Shown: positions 1 through 8,513, counted from the first letter of the stretch. The stretch is DNA of 15,966 bases from an uncultured Paraburkholderia sp. (GCA_937917025.1 CALFSF010000278.1:1-15966), one strand, 5' to 3'. The notes: generated by a model from the sequence alone, not told the origin. Numbers and translations are program-made.

Positions 1-1634
1 AGTCGCTGAACGACCGCTTCGGTCACGCGGTCGGCGACCAGATGCTCCATGAAGTTGCGCAGATCCTGAAAGCGCAGACCGGCGCGGACGACAACGTTAG
101 CCGCATCGGTGGCGAGGAGTTCGCGTTGCTGCGGCGCGGCGGGTTGAGCAGCGCGGTCGGCTTCGCCGAGACGCTGCGCGTCGCGATCTCGGGCATCGCA
201 CGCCCCGACCGCGCGTTGACGGCAAGTTTCGGCGTCGCGGAATATCGCGCGGGCGAAGGCATCATGTCGCTGCTCGATCGCGCCGACGAAGCGCTGCTGC
301 GCGCCAAGCATTCGGGCCGCAATCGCGTGTGCGCCGAACGGGCCCCCCCGGATGAAGCCGCGCGGCTCCGGGCGCTTCAGTCGCGCGCCAGCGACGCGCA
401 CGCAACCGGGGCGTCGCCGCGTGAACCGGTCCGTCAGCCGTGGGACGATCACTACCTGACGTCGCATTTCCAGCCGCTCTACAGTCTTTCGCATCAGAAG
501 CAGGTCGGCTTCGAGGCGCTGCTGCGCGGCGAGCGCGACGACGGTTCGGTCATTGCACCGGCCATCCTGTTCGCGCCCAAACCGTTCACCAGCGAGAGCG
601 AGCTGGACCGGACGAGTCATGCGCTGCATCTTGCGAACGCCGCACGCGTGATCCCCGACGACGCGTGGGTGTTCCTCAATATCCTGCCTGTTTCGTTCGT
701 CGCGCAAGGCTACGCGGATCAACTCGCGGACATTACGCGCTCGGTCGGGCTGAGCCCGGAGCGCGTCGTGCTGGAACTGCTGGAGTCGCACGGCGGCAGC
801 GTCGACGATCTGTCGCGCGCGGCGGCGCAGTATCGCGAACACGGCTTTCTGATCGCGGTCGACGATTTCGGCGCTGGGCACTCGAATCTGGACCGCCTGT
901 TCCAGATCCGCCCTGACCTCGTGAAGCTCGATGGCGAACTGATCCGCGCGACGAGCCCCGGCGCGCAGCAGCCCATCCTGCCGAAACTGGTTTCGCTGCT
1001 GCATCAGGCGGGCATGCTGGTTGTCGTCGAAGGCGTGGAGACGACGGACGAACTGATTCTCGCCGTCGAATCGAACGTGGACTTCGCGCAGGGCTATCTG
1101 CTCGGCCGGCCTGCCGCGACGATCACGCCACCGGAGCCGGTGAACCGCCGCATCGATCACGCGTTCGACGTGCTCGCCGAGGGTCGTGCGCATCAGCACG
1201 CGCGGTTCGAACTGGAGTTGCATCCGTATCGTCTTGCGCTCGATCTTGCGGCGCAGGCGTACTCGGGCGGCGTGCCGCTCGAAGAGGCATTCGCGCCGCT
1301 CGCGACGCTCGAGCTGTGCATCAGCTGCTTCATTCTCGACGAAAGCGGCCGTCAGATCGGGCTCGAGGTGAGCGGCGTGGCGTCGGTGAAAGCAGGCGAT
1401 TCGTTGCAGCCGGTCGCGAATCCGCGCGATGCGCGGTGGGATCATCGGCCGTATTTCAGGAACGCGGTGCTGCGCCCGGGCGTGCCGGTGACGAGCAGCC
1501 CGTATCTCTCGCTCGCGAGCGGCCGGCCGTGCATCGCCGTGACCATCGCGGTGCCGACGGAGCAGGGACGCTGCGTCGTGGGCGTCGAACTGGACTGGTC
1601 GCTCGAACGGCTGCCCTGGCCGGCGGCAGACTAG
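1..1634 (+). CDS. GGDEF-EAL diguanylate cyclase/phosphodiesterase with Cache-like C-terminus, 5' truncated
   Basis: Cyclic-di-GMP signalling protein whose start lies before the window. The frame is open from base 3 and enters mid-GGDEF domain at LNDRFGHAVGD. Residues here are counted from the Met at 42. The GGDEF signature reads GGEEF (23-27, nt 108-122). The inhibitory I-site position reads GADD instead of RxxD, so classical product inhibition is probably absent. The EAL domain (about 140-365) keeps all usual catalytic and metal residues: E158 of EALLR, N213, E245, D274-D275 of VDDFGAG, K295, E330 of EGVET and Q350 of QGYLLGRP. Phosphodiesterase activity is therefore plausible. Residues about 390-520 (WDHRPYFRNAV, then SSPYLSL) look like the Cache/PAS-like YkuI_C domain that follows EAL in several proteins. 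Which activity dominates cannot be told from sequence. The next gene is 189 bp away and functionally unrelated. Confidence 0.93.
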   Translation, partial: SLNDRFGHAVGDQMLHEVAQILKAQTGADDNVSRIGGEEFALLRRGGLSSAVGFAETLRVAISGIARPDRALTASFGVAEYRAGEGIMSLLDRADEALLRAKHSGRNRVCAERAPPDEAARLRALQSRASDAHATGASPREPVRQPWDDHYLTSHFQPLYSLSHQKQVGFEALLRGERDDGSVIAPAILFAPKPFTSESELDRTSHALHLANAARVIPDDAWVFLNILPVSFVAQGYADQLADITRSVGLSPERVVLELLESHGGSVDDLSRAAAQYREHGFLIAVDDFGAGHSNLDRLFQIRPDLVKLDGELIRATSPGAQQPILPKLVSLLHQAGMLVVVEGVETTDELILAVESNVDFAQGYLLGRPAATITPPEPVNRRIDHAFDVLAEGRAHQHARFELELHPYRLALDLAAQAYSGGVPLEEAFAPLATLELCISCFILDESGRQIGLEVSGVASVKAGDSLQPVANPRDARWDHRPYFRNAVLRPGVPVTSSPYLSLASGRPCIAVTIAVPTEQGRCVVGVELDWSLERLPWPAAD

Positions 1635-1660
1635 CGGCGGGAGTGCCGCCGGATCCGGCG
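1635..1660. repeat. Overlapping inverted repeats after the GGDEF-EAL stop
   Basis: CGGCGG (1635-1640) and CCGCCG (1646-1651) form a 6-bp stem directly after the TAG. The 3' arm is shared with a perfect 14-bp palindrome, CGCCGGATCCGGCG, at 1647-1660. The two structures exclude each other. No U-tract follows, so this is not a standard intrinsic terminator. It may stabilise the mRNA 3' end. Confidence 0.4.
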
Positions 1661-1823
1661 ATCGACGGGCATTAGCCACTCAGGCCGCTCACGCCACTCA
1701 GCAGCCAGCCGCGCCGTCCAAAATCTCAACATACCGGCAACGCAGGGCGACGGCCCACAAACGCTCGCTTTCATCCGCCGCGCGCGGCATCATTTCGTTT
1801 TCGCCTACGTTTCGGGACCTGTC

Positions 1824-2927
1824 ATGACTTCTGCTTTCATCGAATCCCCCTGTTACGAGGACCAGCGCCAGCGGTTTGTGCAGGCGGTCGCCGACGCGGG
1901 CGGCGAACACTTCGACTATCCGCATCCGCTGAAGGGACCGCGCGGCGAAGCGCTCGCCACCGATGTCGCGGTGCTCGGCGATCGCAGCGCGCCGAATCGC
2001 CTCGTCGCGATTTCGGGCACGCACGGCATCGAGGGCTATTACGGCTCCGAATGCCAGATCCGTCTGCTGCGCGATCTGCGCGGCCGTGATCTGCCGAAGG
2101 ATGTGTCGGTGGTGCTCGTGCATCTCGTCAATCCGTGGGGCACGGCGTGGATGCGCCGCGTGAACGAAGACAACGTCGACGTGAACCGCAACTACGTCGA
2201 CTTCGACGGCCCGCTGCCGGCCAACGCCGCATACGAAACGTTGCATGAAATCTATCTGGCGAAGGATCTCGATGGTCCGGGCCGTCGCGCCGCGGACGAA
2301 CTGTTCGCCACGCACGCGCGCAATCTCGGCCACACGCCGATGATGAACATCGTCGAAGCCGGGCAATACGTGCATGGCAATGGTCTCTTCTTCGGCGGCA
2401 AGTCGGCCACGTGGACCAACCGCACGGTGCGCGCGATCATGGCCGAACACGTCGCGGGCGCGCGCACGGCGATGAGCTTCGACCTGCACACGGGTGCGGG
2501 CCCGTTCGGCTATCCGCTGCTGATGACGATCGCGGAGCGCAGCTACCCTGCGCACGCGACCGCGCAATCGGTCTACGGCCCGTGGCTGCACACGATCATC
2601 ACCGCCGCCGACGCCACGTCCGACACCGGCGTCGCGGCGACCGCGACGGGCTACACGTCGCAGGCGCTGCTCGACCAGCTGCACGACGTGCACCTGATGC
2701 AGTTCGTCATCGAGTGCGGGACCTACGATGGGCACGCCGGTCACGCGATCCTGCGCGACGACCACTGGCTGCATCTGCACGGCGATCCGCTCGACGCAAC
2801 CGGCCGCCGGATCAAGGCCGCGATGCTCGAACATTTCTATCCCGCCGACGCGGACTGGCGCGAACTTACCGGCTTGCGCACGCAGCAGGTATGGCAGCGC
2901 GCGCTGGAGAAGCTCGCGCGGATGTAA
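1824..2927 (+). CDS. DUF2817 family M14-like zinc metallopeptidase
   Basis: A 367-residue soluble protein without a signal peptide. It matches the DUF2817 family, which is related to M14 zinc carboxypeptidases. The visible landmarks are the HxxE zinc motif THGIEG (H67, E70), the conserved block NPWGTAWMRRVNEDNVDVNRNY ending at NRNY (121-124), the third probable zinc ligand H222 in FDLHTG, and the probable catalytic glutamate E297 in ECGTY. These match the order of metal ligands, substrate-binding Asn-Arg and general-base Glu in the M14 fold. The substrate is unknown; an aminoacyl or peptide amide is inferred from the fold only. The ATG at 1824 has a weak GGGAC ribosome-binding site. The protein is complete and full length, and its neighbours give no functional hint. 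Confidence 0.9.
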   Translation: MTSAFIESPCYEDQRQRFVQAVADAGGEHFDYPHPLKGPRGEALATDVAVLGDRSAPNRLVAISGTHGIEGYYGSECQIRLLRDLRGRDLPKDVSVVLVHLVNPWGTAWMRRVNEDNVDVNRNYVDFDGPLPANAAYETLHEIYLAKDLDGPGRRAADELFATHARNLGHTPMMNIVEAGQYVHGNGLFFGGKSATWTNRTVRAIMAEHVAGARTAMSFDLHTGAGPFGYPLLMTIAERSYPAHATAQSVYGPWLHTIITAADATSDTGVAATATGYTSQALLDQLHDVHLMQFVIECGTYDGHAGHAILRDDHWLHLHGDPLDATGRRIKAAMLEHFYPADADWRELTGLRTQQVWQRALEKLARM

Positions 2928-3301
2928 GCGCTATTCAGGCGCCGCAGCCGGCGCGCATCGCGTTGACGGGCGGCGTTCGCAAGCACCTTGACGGAAGGTG
3001 TGCCGTGGTGAATACGTGAGCGCCCCGGTCGATCCCGTTATGCGCACACCTTGTAAATGAATACTCCGGATACCTGATTGAATGCGCGTTTGTCCGGTGT
3101 AGTACCGGCCATGCGTGGCGTCGCGACACGGTCGCGCCGGATGCGAAATGCGCATCCTCTGTACAATTGTCCGATCGACAACCTGGGCGGCGGTGTTTTC
3201 AGGTCAGGTCTGCCGGTTGCGACGGCGCCGCGAGCGCGGCGCAACGCGCAGGTTCATGACGTACACGCTGTCCTGCATTGAACGGAACACGCGCACACGA
3301 T
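2928..3301 (+). promoter_or_regulatory. 374-bp upstream region of map with candidate -10 box
   Basis: No convincing gene lies here. The best -10-like hexamer is TACAAT at 3162-3167, about 135 bp before the map start; I see no good -35 at the right distance. A second weak pair is TTGAAT (3078-3083) and TAGTAC (3100-3105) with a 16-bp spacer. CACCTT (2984-2989) and AAGGTG (2995-3000) form a 6-bp hairpin with loop GACGG, 57 nt after the peptidase stop, with no U-tract. Only short nonsense ORFs are present. Confidence 0.3.
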
Positions 3302-4087
3302 ATGGCCATCACTTACAAGACTCCTGACGACATCGCCCGTCTGCGCATTTCAGGCCGTCTCGCGGCGGATGTGCTCGCGATGATCGGCGAACACGTGAAG
3401 GCCGGCGTGTCGACGGATCATCTCGACGCGCTGTGCAACGACTTCATCGTCAACACGCTGAAGGTCATCCCCGCTAACATCGGCTACATGGGTTTTCCGA
3501 AGACGGTCTGCACGTCGGTCAATTCGGTCGTGTGCCACGGGATTCCAGACCGCGGCGAAGTGCTGAAAGACGGCGACATCGTCAACATCGACGTCGCCAT
3601 CATCAAGGACGGCTATTTCGGCGACACGAGCCGCATGTACTGCGTGGGCGAACCGAGCCCGGTCGCGCGCGAACTGATCGACACCACCTATGAAGCGATG
3701 ATCGCGGGGATTCGTCAGGTGAAGCCGGGCGCGACGCTCGGCGACGTCGGTCACGCGATCCAGCAGACCGCGCAACGCAAGGGCTTCTCGATCGTGCGCG
3801 ATTACTGCGGTCACGGCATCGGCAAGGTCTATCACGAAGATCCGCAGGTGCTGCACTACGGCCAGCCGGGGCAGGGCACGCGCCTGAAGCCGGGCATGGT
3901 GTTCACGATCGAGCCGATGGTCAACGCGGGCCGCGCCGGCACCACCGTCATGCGCGACGGCTGGACCGTGGTCACGAAGGACCGCTCGCTGTCGGCGCAA
4001 TGGGAGCACATGATCGCCGTCACCGACGACGGGTTCGAACTGCTGACGCCCTGGCCGGATGGCACGGGCGCTTACGAGGCGCCCTGA
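3302..4087 (+). CDS. map: Methionine aminopeptidase, type I
   Basis: Removes the N-terminal methionine from nascent cytosolic proteins. The 261-residue length is typical of type Ia enzymes without an N-terminal extension. All pita-bread-fold ligands sit at the E. coli positions: H79 (VCHGIP), D97 (NIDVAI), D108 (GDTSRMY), H171 (HGIGKVYHEDP), E204 (FTIEPMV) and E235 (QWEHM). I chose the ATG at 3302 because the protein then begins MAITYKTPDD like its relatives. An in-frame TTG at 3278 would add eight unconserved residues. The ribosome-binding site is poor. The gene is not beside rpsB-tsf, so it may be a second paralogue; that is an inference, since only one copy is in the window. Confidence 0.97.
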   Translation: MAITYKTPDDIARLRISGRLAADVLAMIGEHVKAGVSTDHLDALCNDFIVNTLKVIPANIGYMGFPKTVCTSVNSVVCHGIPDRGEVLKDGDIVNIDVAIIKDGYFGDTSRMYCVGEPSPVARELIDTTYEAMIAGIRQVKPGATLGDVGHAIQQTAQRKGFSIVRDYCGHGIGKVYHEDPQVLHYGQPGQGTRLKPGMVFTIEPMVNAGRAGTTVMRDGWTVVTKDRSLSAQWEHMIAVTDDGFELLTPWPDGTGAYEAP

Positions 4088-4145
4088 ACCGCCGCTGCGT
4101 GCCTGGATTTGCGTCACCGGCCGCACGCGTCGTGAAAATAAGGAT

Positions 4146-4173
4146 TTGACTCGCGCGCCGGTTCGGTTAAAGC
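4146..4173 (+). promoter_or_regulatory. Candidate promoter for the GNAT gene
   Basis: TTGACT (4146-4151) is a good -35. A weak -10, TAAAGC (4168-4173), follows after 16 bp. An AAGGGG ribosome-binding site lies about 11 nt before the ATG at 4207. The -10 match is poor, so this is only a candidate. Confidence 0.3.
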
Positions 4174-4206
4174 TACGCGTTAGCGCTTCAAGGGGTTTTC
4201 GTCTGC

Positions 4207-4731
4207 ATGAGTCCGTCATTGACCGTTCGCCGTATTGCTGCCGATCAGGGCGCCGTTTTCCGCGAGCTTCGCACGGCCTCGCTGCGTGAGGCACCCTACG
4301 CATTTGGCGAAACGCTCGAAGACGCACTCCTCGTCGACGCCACCTCGTTCGATGCCACGGCGGCCCGCCACGCAGGCTCCGACGAGGCCACTTCCTTCAT
4401 TCTCTATACGGAAGGCCATCCGGCCGGTCTGATCGGCGCGTGTTTCGAGGAATCGGCGCTGCATCGCGCGTTCGTGAGCGAGTTGTGGGTGGCGCCCGCC
4501 GTACGGCATCTGCGTGGCGGCGAGCTGCTCGTGAATACCGCGAGCGAATGGCTCGCGAACCAGGGCGCGCGGGAAGTCTATGCATGGGTGGCCGACGCGA
4601 ACCGTACCGCCATGCGTTTTTACGAGCGCCTTGGCTTCGGTCCGACCGGCGAGCATATCCGTACGGGCGACGCGTGGGAAACCCTGCTGGTGCGTCACGT
4701 GGCGCCGGCCGTGGAGCCTCCGGCGCCATGA
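4207..4731 (+). CDS. GNAT family N-acetyltransferase
   Basis: A 174-residue cytosolic acyltransferase that should use acetyl-CoA; the acceptor is unknown. The fold is recognisable from ELWVAPAVRHLRGGELLV (92-109), the motif A strand and CoA pyrophosphate loop, and from ANRTAMRFYERLGF (131-144), the classic motif B ending with a single GNAT-like YERLGF. The loop reads R-H-L-R-G-G, so the first glycine of the R/QxxGxG/A consensus is an arginine. The N-terminal half (ATSFILYTEGHPAGLIGACF) supplies the central strands. The ATG at 4207 has AAGGGG upstream and lies 119 bp after map. It may be cotranscribed with map or use the candidate promoter at 4146. Confidence 0.88.
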   Translation: MSPSLTVRRIAADQGAVFRELRTASLREAPYAFGETLEDALLVDATSFDATAARHAGSDEATSFILYTEGHPAGLIGACFEESALHRAFVSELWVAPAVRHLRGGELLVNTASEWLANQGAREVYAWVADANRTAMRFYERLGFGPTGEHIRTGDAWETLLVRHVAPAVEPPAP

Positions 4732-4840
4732 TGTGTCCGGTGGTGCTGCCGGGCGCCGCCGTTCAGGCTTCATCCCCGTCGCTGCGGCGTTCGCTGCGTC
4801 TTTTTTTCTCCCGTCTCGCGTCCTTTATCGCCAAAAAACC

Positions 4841-4868
4841 TGGCTGTGCGCGTGGACGCCTGTAAAAT
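4841..4868 (+). promoter_or_regulatory. Candidate promoter for minCDE
   Basis: TAAAAT (4863-4868) is a strong -10. A weak -35, TGGCTG (4841-4846), lies 16 bp upstream. The implied start is about 15-20 nt before the minC ATG, giving a short leader without a clear Shine-Dalgarno sequence. The upstream 4732-4840 stretch carries T-runs and A-runs but no coding sequence. Confidence 0.4.
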
Positions 4869-4892
4869 ACGCAAAATTTTTTACCGAACGCC

Positions 4893-5696
4893 ATGCCGCC
4901 CAGGAAATCGCCTTTTTTTGAACTGCGCAGTGGTTCTGTCGACACGCTGCTGTTCGTGGTCAAGACAACCGACCTCGACGCAATCCGTGCCGAGCTGACC
5001 CGGCGCTTCGAGGCGACTCCGGAATTCTTCGCCAACGACACCGTCGCGATCGACGTGCGCCGGCTTGCCGCCGAAGAACGCGTGCCGCTCGCCGACATCG
5101 CGCAACTGCTCGACAGCGTGCGCATGCGCCCCGTCGGCATCGTCGCCGATGCCGCGCAGCAGACGTGGGCGAGCGGGGCGGGCCTGCCGTTCCTCGAAGC
5201 GCGCGACCGCCGCGGTGCCGCTTCGAAGACCGACAGCGAAGCATCGAGCGAGGCCGCAAGCGATACGCAGGCGGCGCCGGGCGCAGCAGAAACGCCGGCC
5301 GAAGCCGCGGCAACGTCGTCGGCCACGCAACCGGCGGAGCCGGTGCGCGTGGCGACCTCGGCGCAGACGCTGGTGATCGAAAAGCCGTTGCGCTCGGGCC
5401 AGCGGATCTACGCGAAGGGCGATCTCGTCGTGCTGGGCCTCGTGAGCTACGGCGCGGAAGTGATCGCGGAAGGCAACATCCATATCTATGCGCCGCTGCG
5501 CGGCCGGGCACTCGCCGGCGTGCAGGGCAATCACGACGCGCGCATTTTCTGCACGTGTCTCGAGCCGGAACTCGTCTCGATCGCGGGCATCTACCGGACG
5601 ACCGAGAACCCGCTTCCCGCGGACGTGCTGGGCAAGCCGGTGCAGATCCGGCTCGACGAAGAAAAGCTGATGATCGAACCGCTGCGGCTCACCTGA
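4893..5696 (+). CDS. minC: Septum site-determining protein MinC
   Basis: Inhibitor of FtsZ ring assembly that is carried to the membrane poles by MinD. The protein has 267 residues. The N-terminal FtsZ-antagonist domain spans about 5-105 (KSPFFELRSGSVDTLLFVV). A low-complexity Ala/Glu/Thr/Ser linker follows (about 108-158). The C-terminal beta-helix domain spans about 160-267 and includes RSGQRIYAKGDL (167-178) and the Gly-rich VSYGAEVIAEGNIHIYAPLRGRA, which forms the dimer and MinD-binding surface. The linker is long and acidic, as in other Burkholderiaceae. The ATG at 4893 gives the expected KSPFFELR N-terminus. It is the first gene of minC-minD-minE, with a 103-bp gap to minD. Confidence 0.97.
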   Translation: MPPRKSPFFELRSGSVDTLLFVVKTTDLDAIRAELTRRFEATPEFFANDTVAIDVRRLAAEERVPLADIAQLLDSVRMRPVGIVADAAQQTWASGAGLPFLEARDRRGAASKTDSEASSEAASDTQAAPGAAETPAEAAATSSATQPAEPVRVATSAQTLVIEKPLRSGQRIYAKGDLVVLGLVSYGAEVIAEGNIHIYAPLRGRALAGVQGNHDARIFCTCLEPELVSIAGIYRTTENPLPADVLGKPVQIRLDEEKLMIEPLRLT

Positions 5697-5799
5697 CGAA
5701 CGGGCGCGTGCGCCGCGTTTTCATCGCGCACGGCCAGCCGGGCCGCTGCCGGACTTGCACAAGAATCTGAACGAATTTGACGGACACAAGGTAAGGGTT

Positions 5800-6615
5800 A
5801 TGGCAAAAATCATTGTGGTGACTTCGGGCAAGGGTGGTGTGGGCAAGACGACCACGAGCGCGAGTTTTGCATCCGCCCTCGCGCTGCGCGGCAGCAAGAC
5901 GGTCGTGATCGACTTCGACGTCGGCCTGCGTAACCTCGACCTGATCATGGGATGCGAGCGCCGCGTGGTGTACGACCTCATCAACGTGATCCAGGGTGAG
6001 GCGAACCTGAACCAGGCGCTCATCAAGGACAAGAAGTGCGAGAACCTGTTCATCCTGCCCGCCTCGCAGACCCGCGATAAAGACGCGCTCACGATGGAAG
6101 GCGTCGAGAAGATCATCAACGATCTGATCGCGATGGACTTCGAATACATCGTCTGCGATTCGCCGGCGGGTATCGAATCGGGCGCGCTGCTCGCAATGCA
6201 CTTCGCCGACGAAGCGCTGATCGTGACGAACCCGGAAGTGTCGTCGGTGCGCGACTCGGACCGCATTCTCGGCATGCTGTCGTCGAAGACGAAGCGCGCG
6301 ATCGAAGGCAGCGAGCCGATCAAGGAACATCTGCTCATCACCCGCTACAACCCGAAGCGCGTGAGCGAAGGCGAAATGCTGTCGCTCACCGACATCCAGG
6401 AAATCCTGCGCATCGACCTGATCGGCGTGATTCCAGAATCGGAAGCCGTGCTGCATGCGTCGAACCAGGGTCTGCCGGCGGTGCACCTCGACGGTACGGA
6501 TGTGGCGGAAGCCTATAAAGACGTGGTGTCGCGTTTCCTCGGCGAACAGAAGTCGCTTCGCTTTACCGATTACCAGAAGCCGGGCCTGTTGCAGCGCCTC
6601 TTCGGCACCAAGTAA
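5800..6615 (+). CDS. minD: Septum site-determining ATPase MinD
   Basis: Deviant Walker ATPase that dimerises on the membrane with ATP, recruits MinC and oscillates under MinE control. The protein has 271 residues. The deviant Walker A is KGGVGKTT, with signature K11 and catalytic K16. D40 (IDFDVGLRNLD) is the switch aspartate, and D120 is in the Walker B block VCDSPAGIESGA. The last 15 residues (YQKPGLLQRLFGTK) form the amphipathic membrane-targeting helix. I chose the ATG at 5800 because MAKIIVVTSGKGG is the canonical N-terminus. AAGG at 5788-5791 gives a good ribosome-binding site. An in-frame start at 5755 would add 15 unconserved residues. minE begins 14 nt after the stop. Confidence 0.98.
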   Translation: MAKIIVVTSGKGGVGKTTTSASFASALALRGSKTVVIDFDVGLRNLDLIMGCERRVVYDLINVIQGEANLNQALIKDKKCENLFILPASQTRDKDALTMEGVEKIINDLIAMDFEYIVCDSPAGIESGALLAMHFADEALIVTNPEVSSVRDSDRILGMLSSKTKRAIEGSEPIKEHLLITRYNPKRVSEGEMLSLTDIQEILRIDLIGVIPESEAVLHASNQGLPAVHLDGTDVAEAYKDVVSRFLGEQKSLRFTDYQKPGLLQRLFGTK

Positions 6616-6629
6616 GGGGAGCGCACGTC

Positions 6630-6884
6630 ATGTCGATTCTCACGTTTTTGCTGGGCGAGAAAAAGCGATCCGCTTCGGTCGCGAAAGAGCGCCTGCAGCT
6701 GATCATCGCGCACGAGCGCGCCGGGGGCCATGCGCCCGCGGATTATCTGCCGGCGCTGCAGCGCGAGCTCGTCGCGGTCATCTCGAAGTACGTCAAGATT
6801 TCCGACGACGATATCCGCGTGAGCCTCGAGCGTCAGGACGACCTCGAAGTGCTGGAAGTAAAGATCGAGATTCCCCAGGCTTGA
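6630..6884 (+). CDS. minE: Cell division topological specificity factor MinE
   Basis: An 84-residue protein that stimulates MinD ATP hydrolysis and restricts MinCD to the poles. The N-terminal part (MSILTFLLGEKKRSASVAKERLQLII) contains the short amphipathic membrane helix and the MinD-contact segment. The C-terminal part (about 32-84, ending VLEVKIEIPQA) is the dimerising topological-specificity domain. An excellent Shine-Dalgarno, AGGGGAG (6615-6621), overlaps the minD stop, and the spacing is 8 nt, so translation is coupled or closely paired with minD. It is the last gene of the operon. The 212 bp to the convergent ClC gene contain no clear intrinsic terminator. Confidence 0.97.
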   Translation: MSILTFLLGEKKRSASVAKERLQLIIAHERAGGHAPADYLPALQRELVAVISKYVKISDDDIRVSLERQDDLEVLEVKIEIPQA

Positions 6885-7096
6885 TCGCAGGATAAAAGGC
6901 GGGCCTGTTTCTTCGGCCTCGCTGGCATGCTGGTTCTGTGGCGCTGCGCGCGGTCCATTTCCCGGGCGGCGTGGCGTGTCAACCGGGTCGGGTCTTTACC
7001 TTGCCCTTTCGTGGTTCTCCCCGCTGTTTTCTTTTTGGGCGTCGCCGGTGTCGCGGCATGTCCGTTACAGCATGCGCGGCCGGCGCGCATCGTCGT

Positions 7097-8488
7097 TTAT
7101 TGACGCGTGGTATCGGCTGCCTGCTCGCCCGCTTCGTCCTCGATGATCACCTCGGGTACTTCAGGGACGGGCGCGGGCGCCGGTTGCCGCAGCGGCGCCA
7201 TATAGCGTTGCGCGAGCGTCTCGTAGAGCGGCGGCGCGAAGAAGCGCGACACGCGGCTCGCGATCAGCGCGGTCGCCATCAGCGAGATCACCAGTGCGTG
7301 GCCGTTGATCATCTCCATCACGATGACGAAGGCCGTGATCGGCGATTGCGTGACCGCGGCGAGATAGCCGACCATCGCAAGCGCGATCAGCATCTGCAGT
7401 TCCATGCTGCCGAACACCATGTGCAGCACGTTGCCGAAGCCCGCGCCGATCGACAGCGAAGGCGCGAAGATGCCGCCCGGAATGCCCGGCAGATATGAGC
7501 CGACCATCGAGGCCATCTTCAGCAGCGGATAGAACACCGAGAGATGGACGGTGCCGTCCAGCAGGCCGCGTGCTTCGGCGTAACCGCTACCGAACGTCGT
7601 GCCGCCCGAAATCAGCCCGATCACCGCGATCAGGAGCCCGCACACGGCGGCGAACGCGACTGGCCGCTCGCCGTGCAGCGTGCGCAGCGGCGCGGGAATC
7701 CAGCGTCCGGTATTGAGCAGCAGCCAGCAGAAAACGCCGCCCGCGATGCCGGTCACGACGGCGGTCAGCGCGACCGCGACCGCGAGCAGATCCGGGAAAT
7801 GCGCGCCAATCTGGATCGTGCCGAAGTACGTGTAGTTGCCGTTCAGCCCAAGCGCGATCACCCCGGCGATGATGATCGCCGTGATCAGCACGCCGCTCGC
7901 GCGCGCCTCGAAGCTGCGGGTGAGCTCCTCGATCGCGAAGACGATCCCGGCGAGCGGTGTATTGAACGCGGCCGACAGACCCGCCGCCGCGCCGGCCAGC
8001 ACCAGTTGCCGTTCGATGTGCCTGTTCGAGCGCGGGTAGAAGCGCCGCAGGTTGAACATGAGCGCCGCGCCGACCTGGACGGTCGGCCCTTCGCGGCCGA
8101 TCGTGAAGCCGCCGAGAATCGCCAGAAACGATACGGCGATCTTGCCAAGCAGAATCGGGACGGTGAGCAGGCGCGAGCCGGTTTCGCCGGTATTCGTGTG
8201 CAGGGTGGCGATGACCTGTGGAATGCCGCTACCCTCGGCGCCACGAAAGAACCGGCGTGTGAGCCACACGGACAGCGCGGCCACGGCCGGCGTGACGAGG
8301 AGCGGCAGCCACACGTGCCGGTGCTGCATCGTGTTGAAGGCCGCGTAGCCCCAGTCGATAAGCCGGGCGTAAAGCACTGCGACGAGACCCACCGCGATCG
8401 CGCCGAGCCAGAAGATGCCGAACTGGCGCCACAGGCGCCGCGCGCGTCGCATGACGGTGGAAGTCAGGGGAGGGAGTGCCCGGAGCAT
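7097..8488 (-). CDS. ClC family chloride channel / H+-Cl- antiporter
   Basis: Inner-membrane anion transporter of 463 residues with about ten or more hydrophobic helices. All three ClC signatures are present: GSGIP (86-90), GREGP (131-135, with gating glutamate E133) and GIPGGIFAP (335-343). IEE (186-188) matches the region of the internal proton glutamate of EcClC, and Y422 (PLYETL) is a candidate for its central tyrosine. An H+-coupled exchanger is therefore more likely than a pure channel. The C-terminus is short, acidic and Pro-rich, without CBS domains. The frame is open back to 8914, but that would overlap waaC. I chose the ATG at 8488, which lies 25 nt from a TATAAT box; the ATG at 8452 is an alternative. 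The gene is divergent from waaC and convergent with minE. Confidence 0.93.
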   Translation of the reverse strand: MLRALPPLTSTVMRRARRLWRQFGIFWLGAIAVGLVAVLYARLIDWGYAAFNTMQHRHVWLPLLVTPAVAALSVWLTRRFFRGAEGSGIPQVIATLHTNTGETGSRLLTVPILLGKIAVSFLAILGGFTIGREGPTVQVGAALMFNLRRFYPRSNRHIERQLVLAGAAAGLSAAFNTPLAGIVFAIEELTRSFEARASGVLITAIIIAGVIALGLNGNYTYFGTIQIGAHFPDLLAVAVALTAVVTGIAGGVFCWLLLNTGRWIPAPLRTLHGERPVAFAAVCGLLIAVIGLISGGTTFGSGYAEARGLLDGTVHLSVFYPLLKMASMVGSYLPGIPGGIFAPSLSIGAGFGNVLHMVFGSMELQMLIALAMVGYLAAVTQSPITAFVIVMEMINGHALVISLMATALIASRVSRFFAPPLYETLAQRYMAPLRQPAPAPVPEVPEVIIEDEAGEQAADTTRQ

Positions 8489-8513
8489 GGGGGTTTGCCG
8501 ACGCAAAGTCTGG

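Noticed and set aside
1698..2834. 378-codon open frame antisense to the DUF2817 gene
   Set aside because: Arg/Val/His/Asp-rich composition typical of the reverse complement of a GC-biased gene; no recognisable domain, and the opposite strand has a clear family.
2984..3000. CACCTT/AAGGTG hairpin after the peptidase gene as a terminator
   Set aside because: No U-tract follows and it lies 57 nt downstream of the stop; probably not an intrinsic terminator.
3350..4327. 325-codon open frame antisense to map
   Set aside because: Mirror of map codon bias; map has all catalytic residues on the other strand.
6897..6931. Bulged GCGGGCC/GGCCTCGC stem after minE as a terminator
   Set aside because: The stem is interrupted and no T-run follows, so it is not supported as a terminator.
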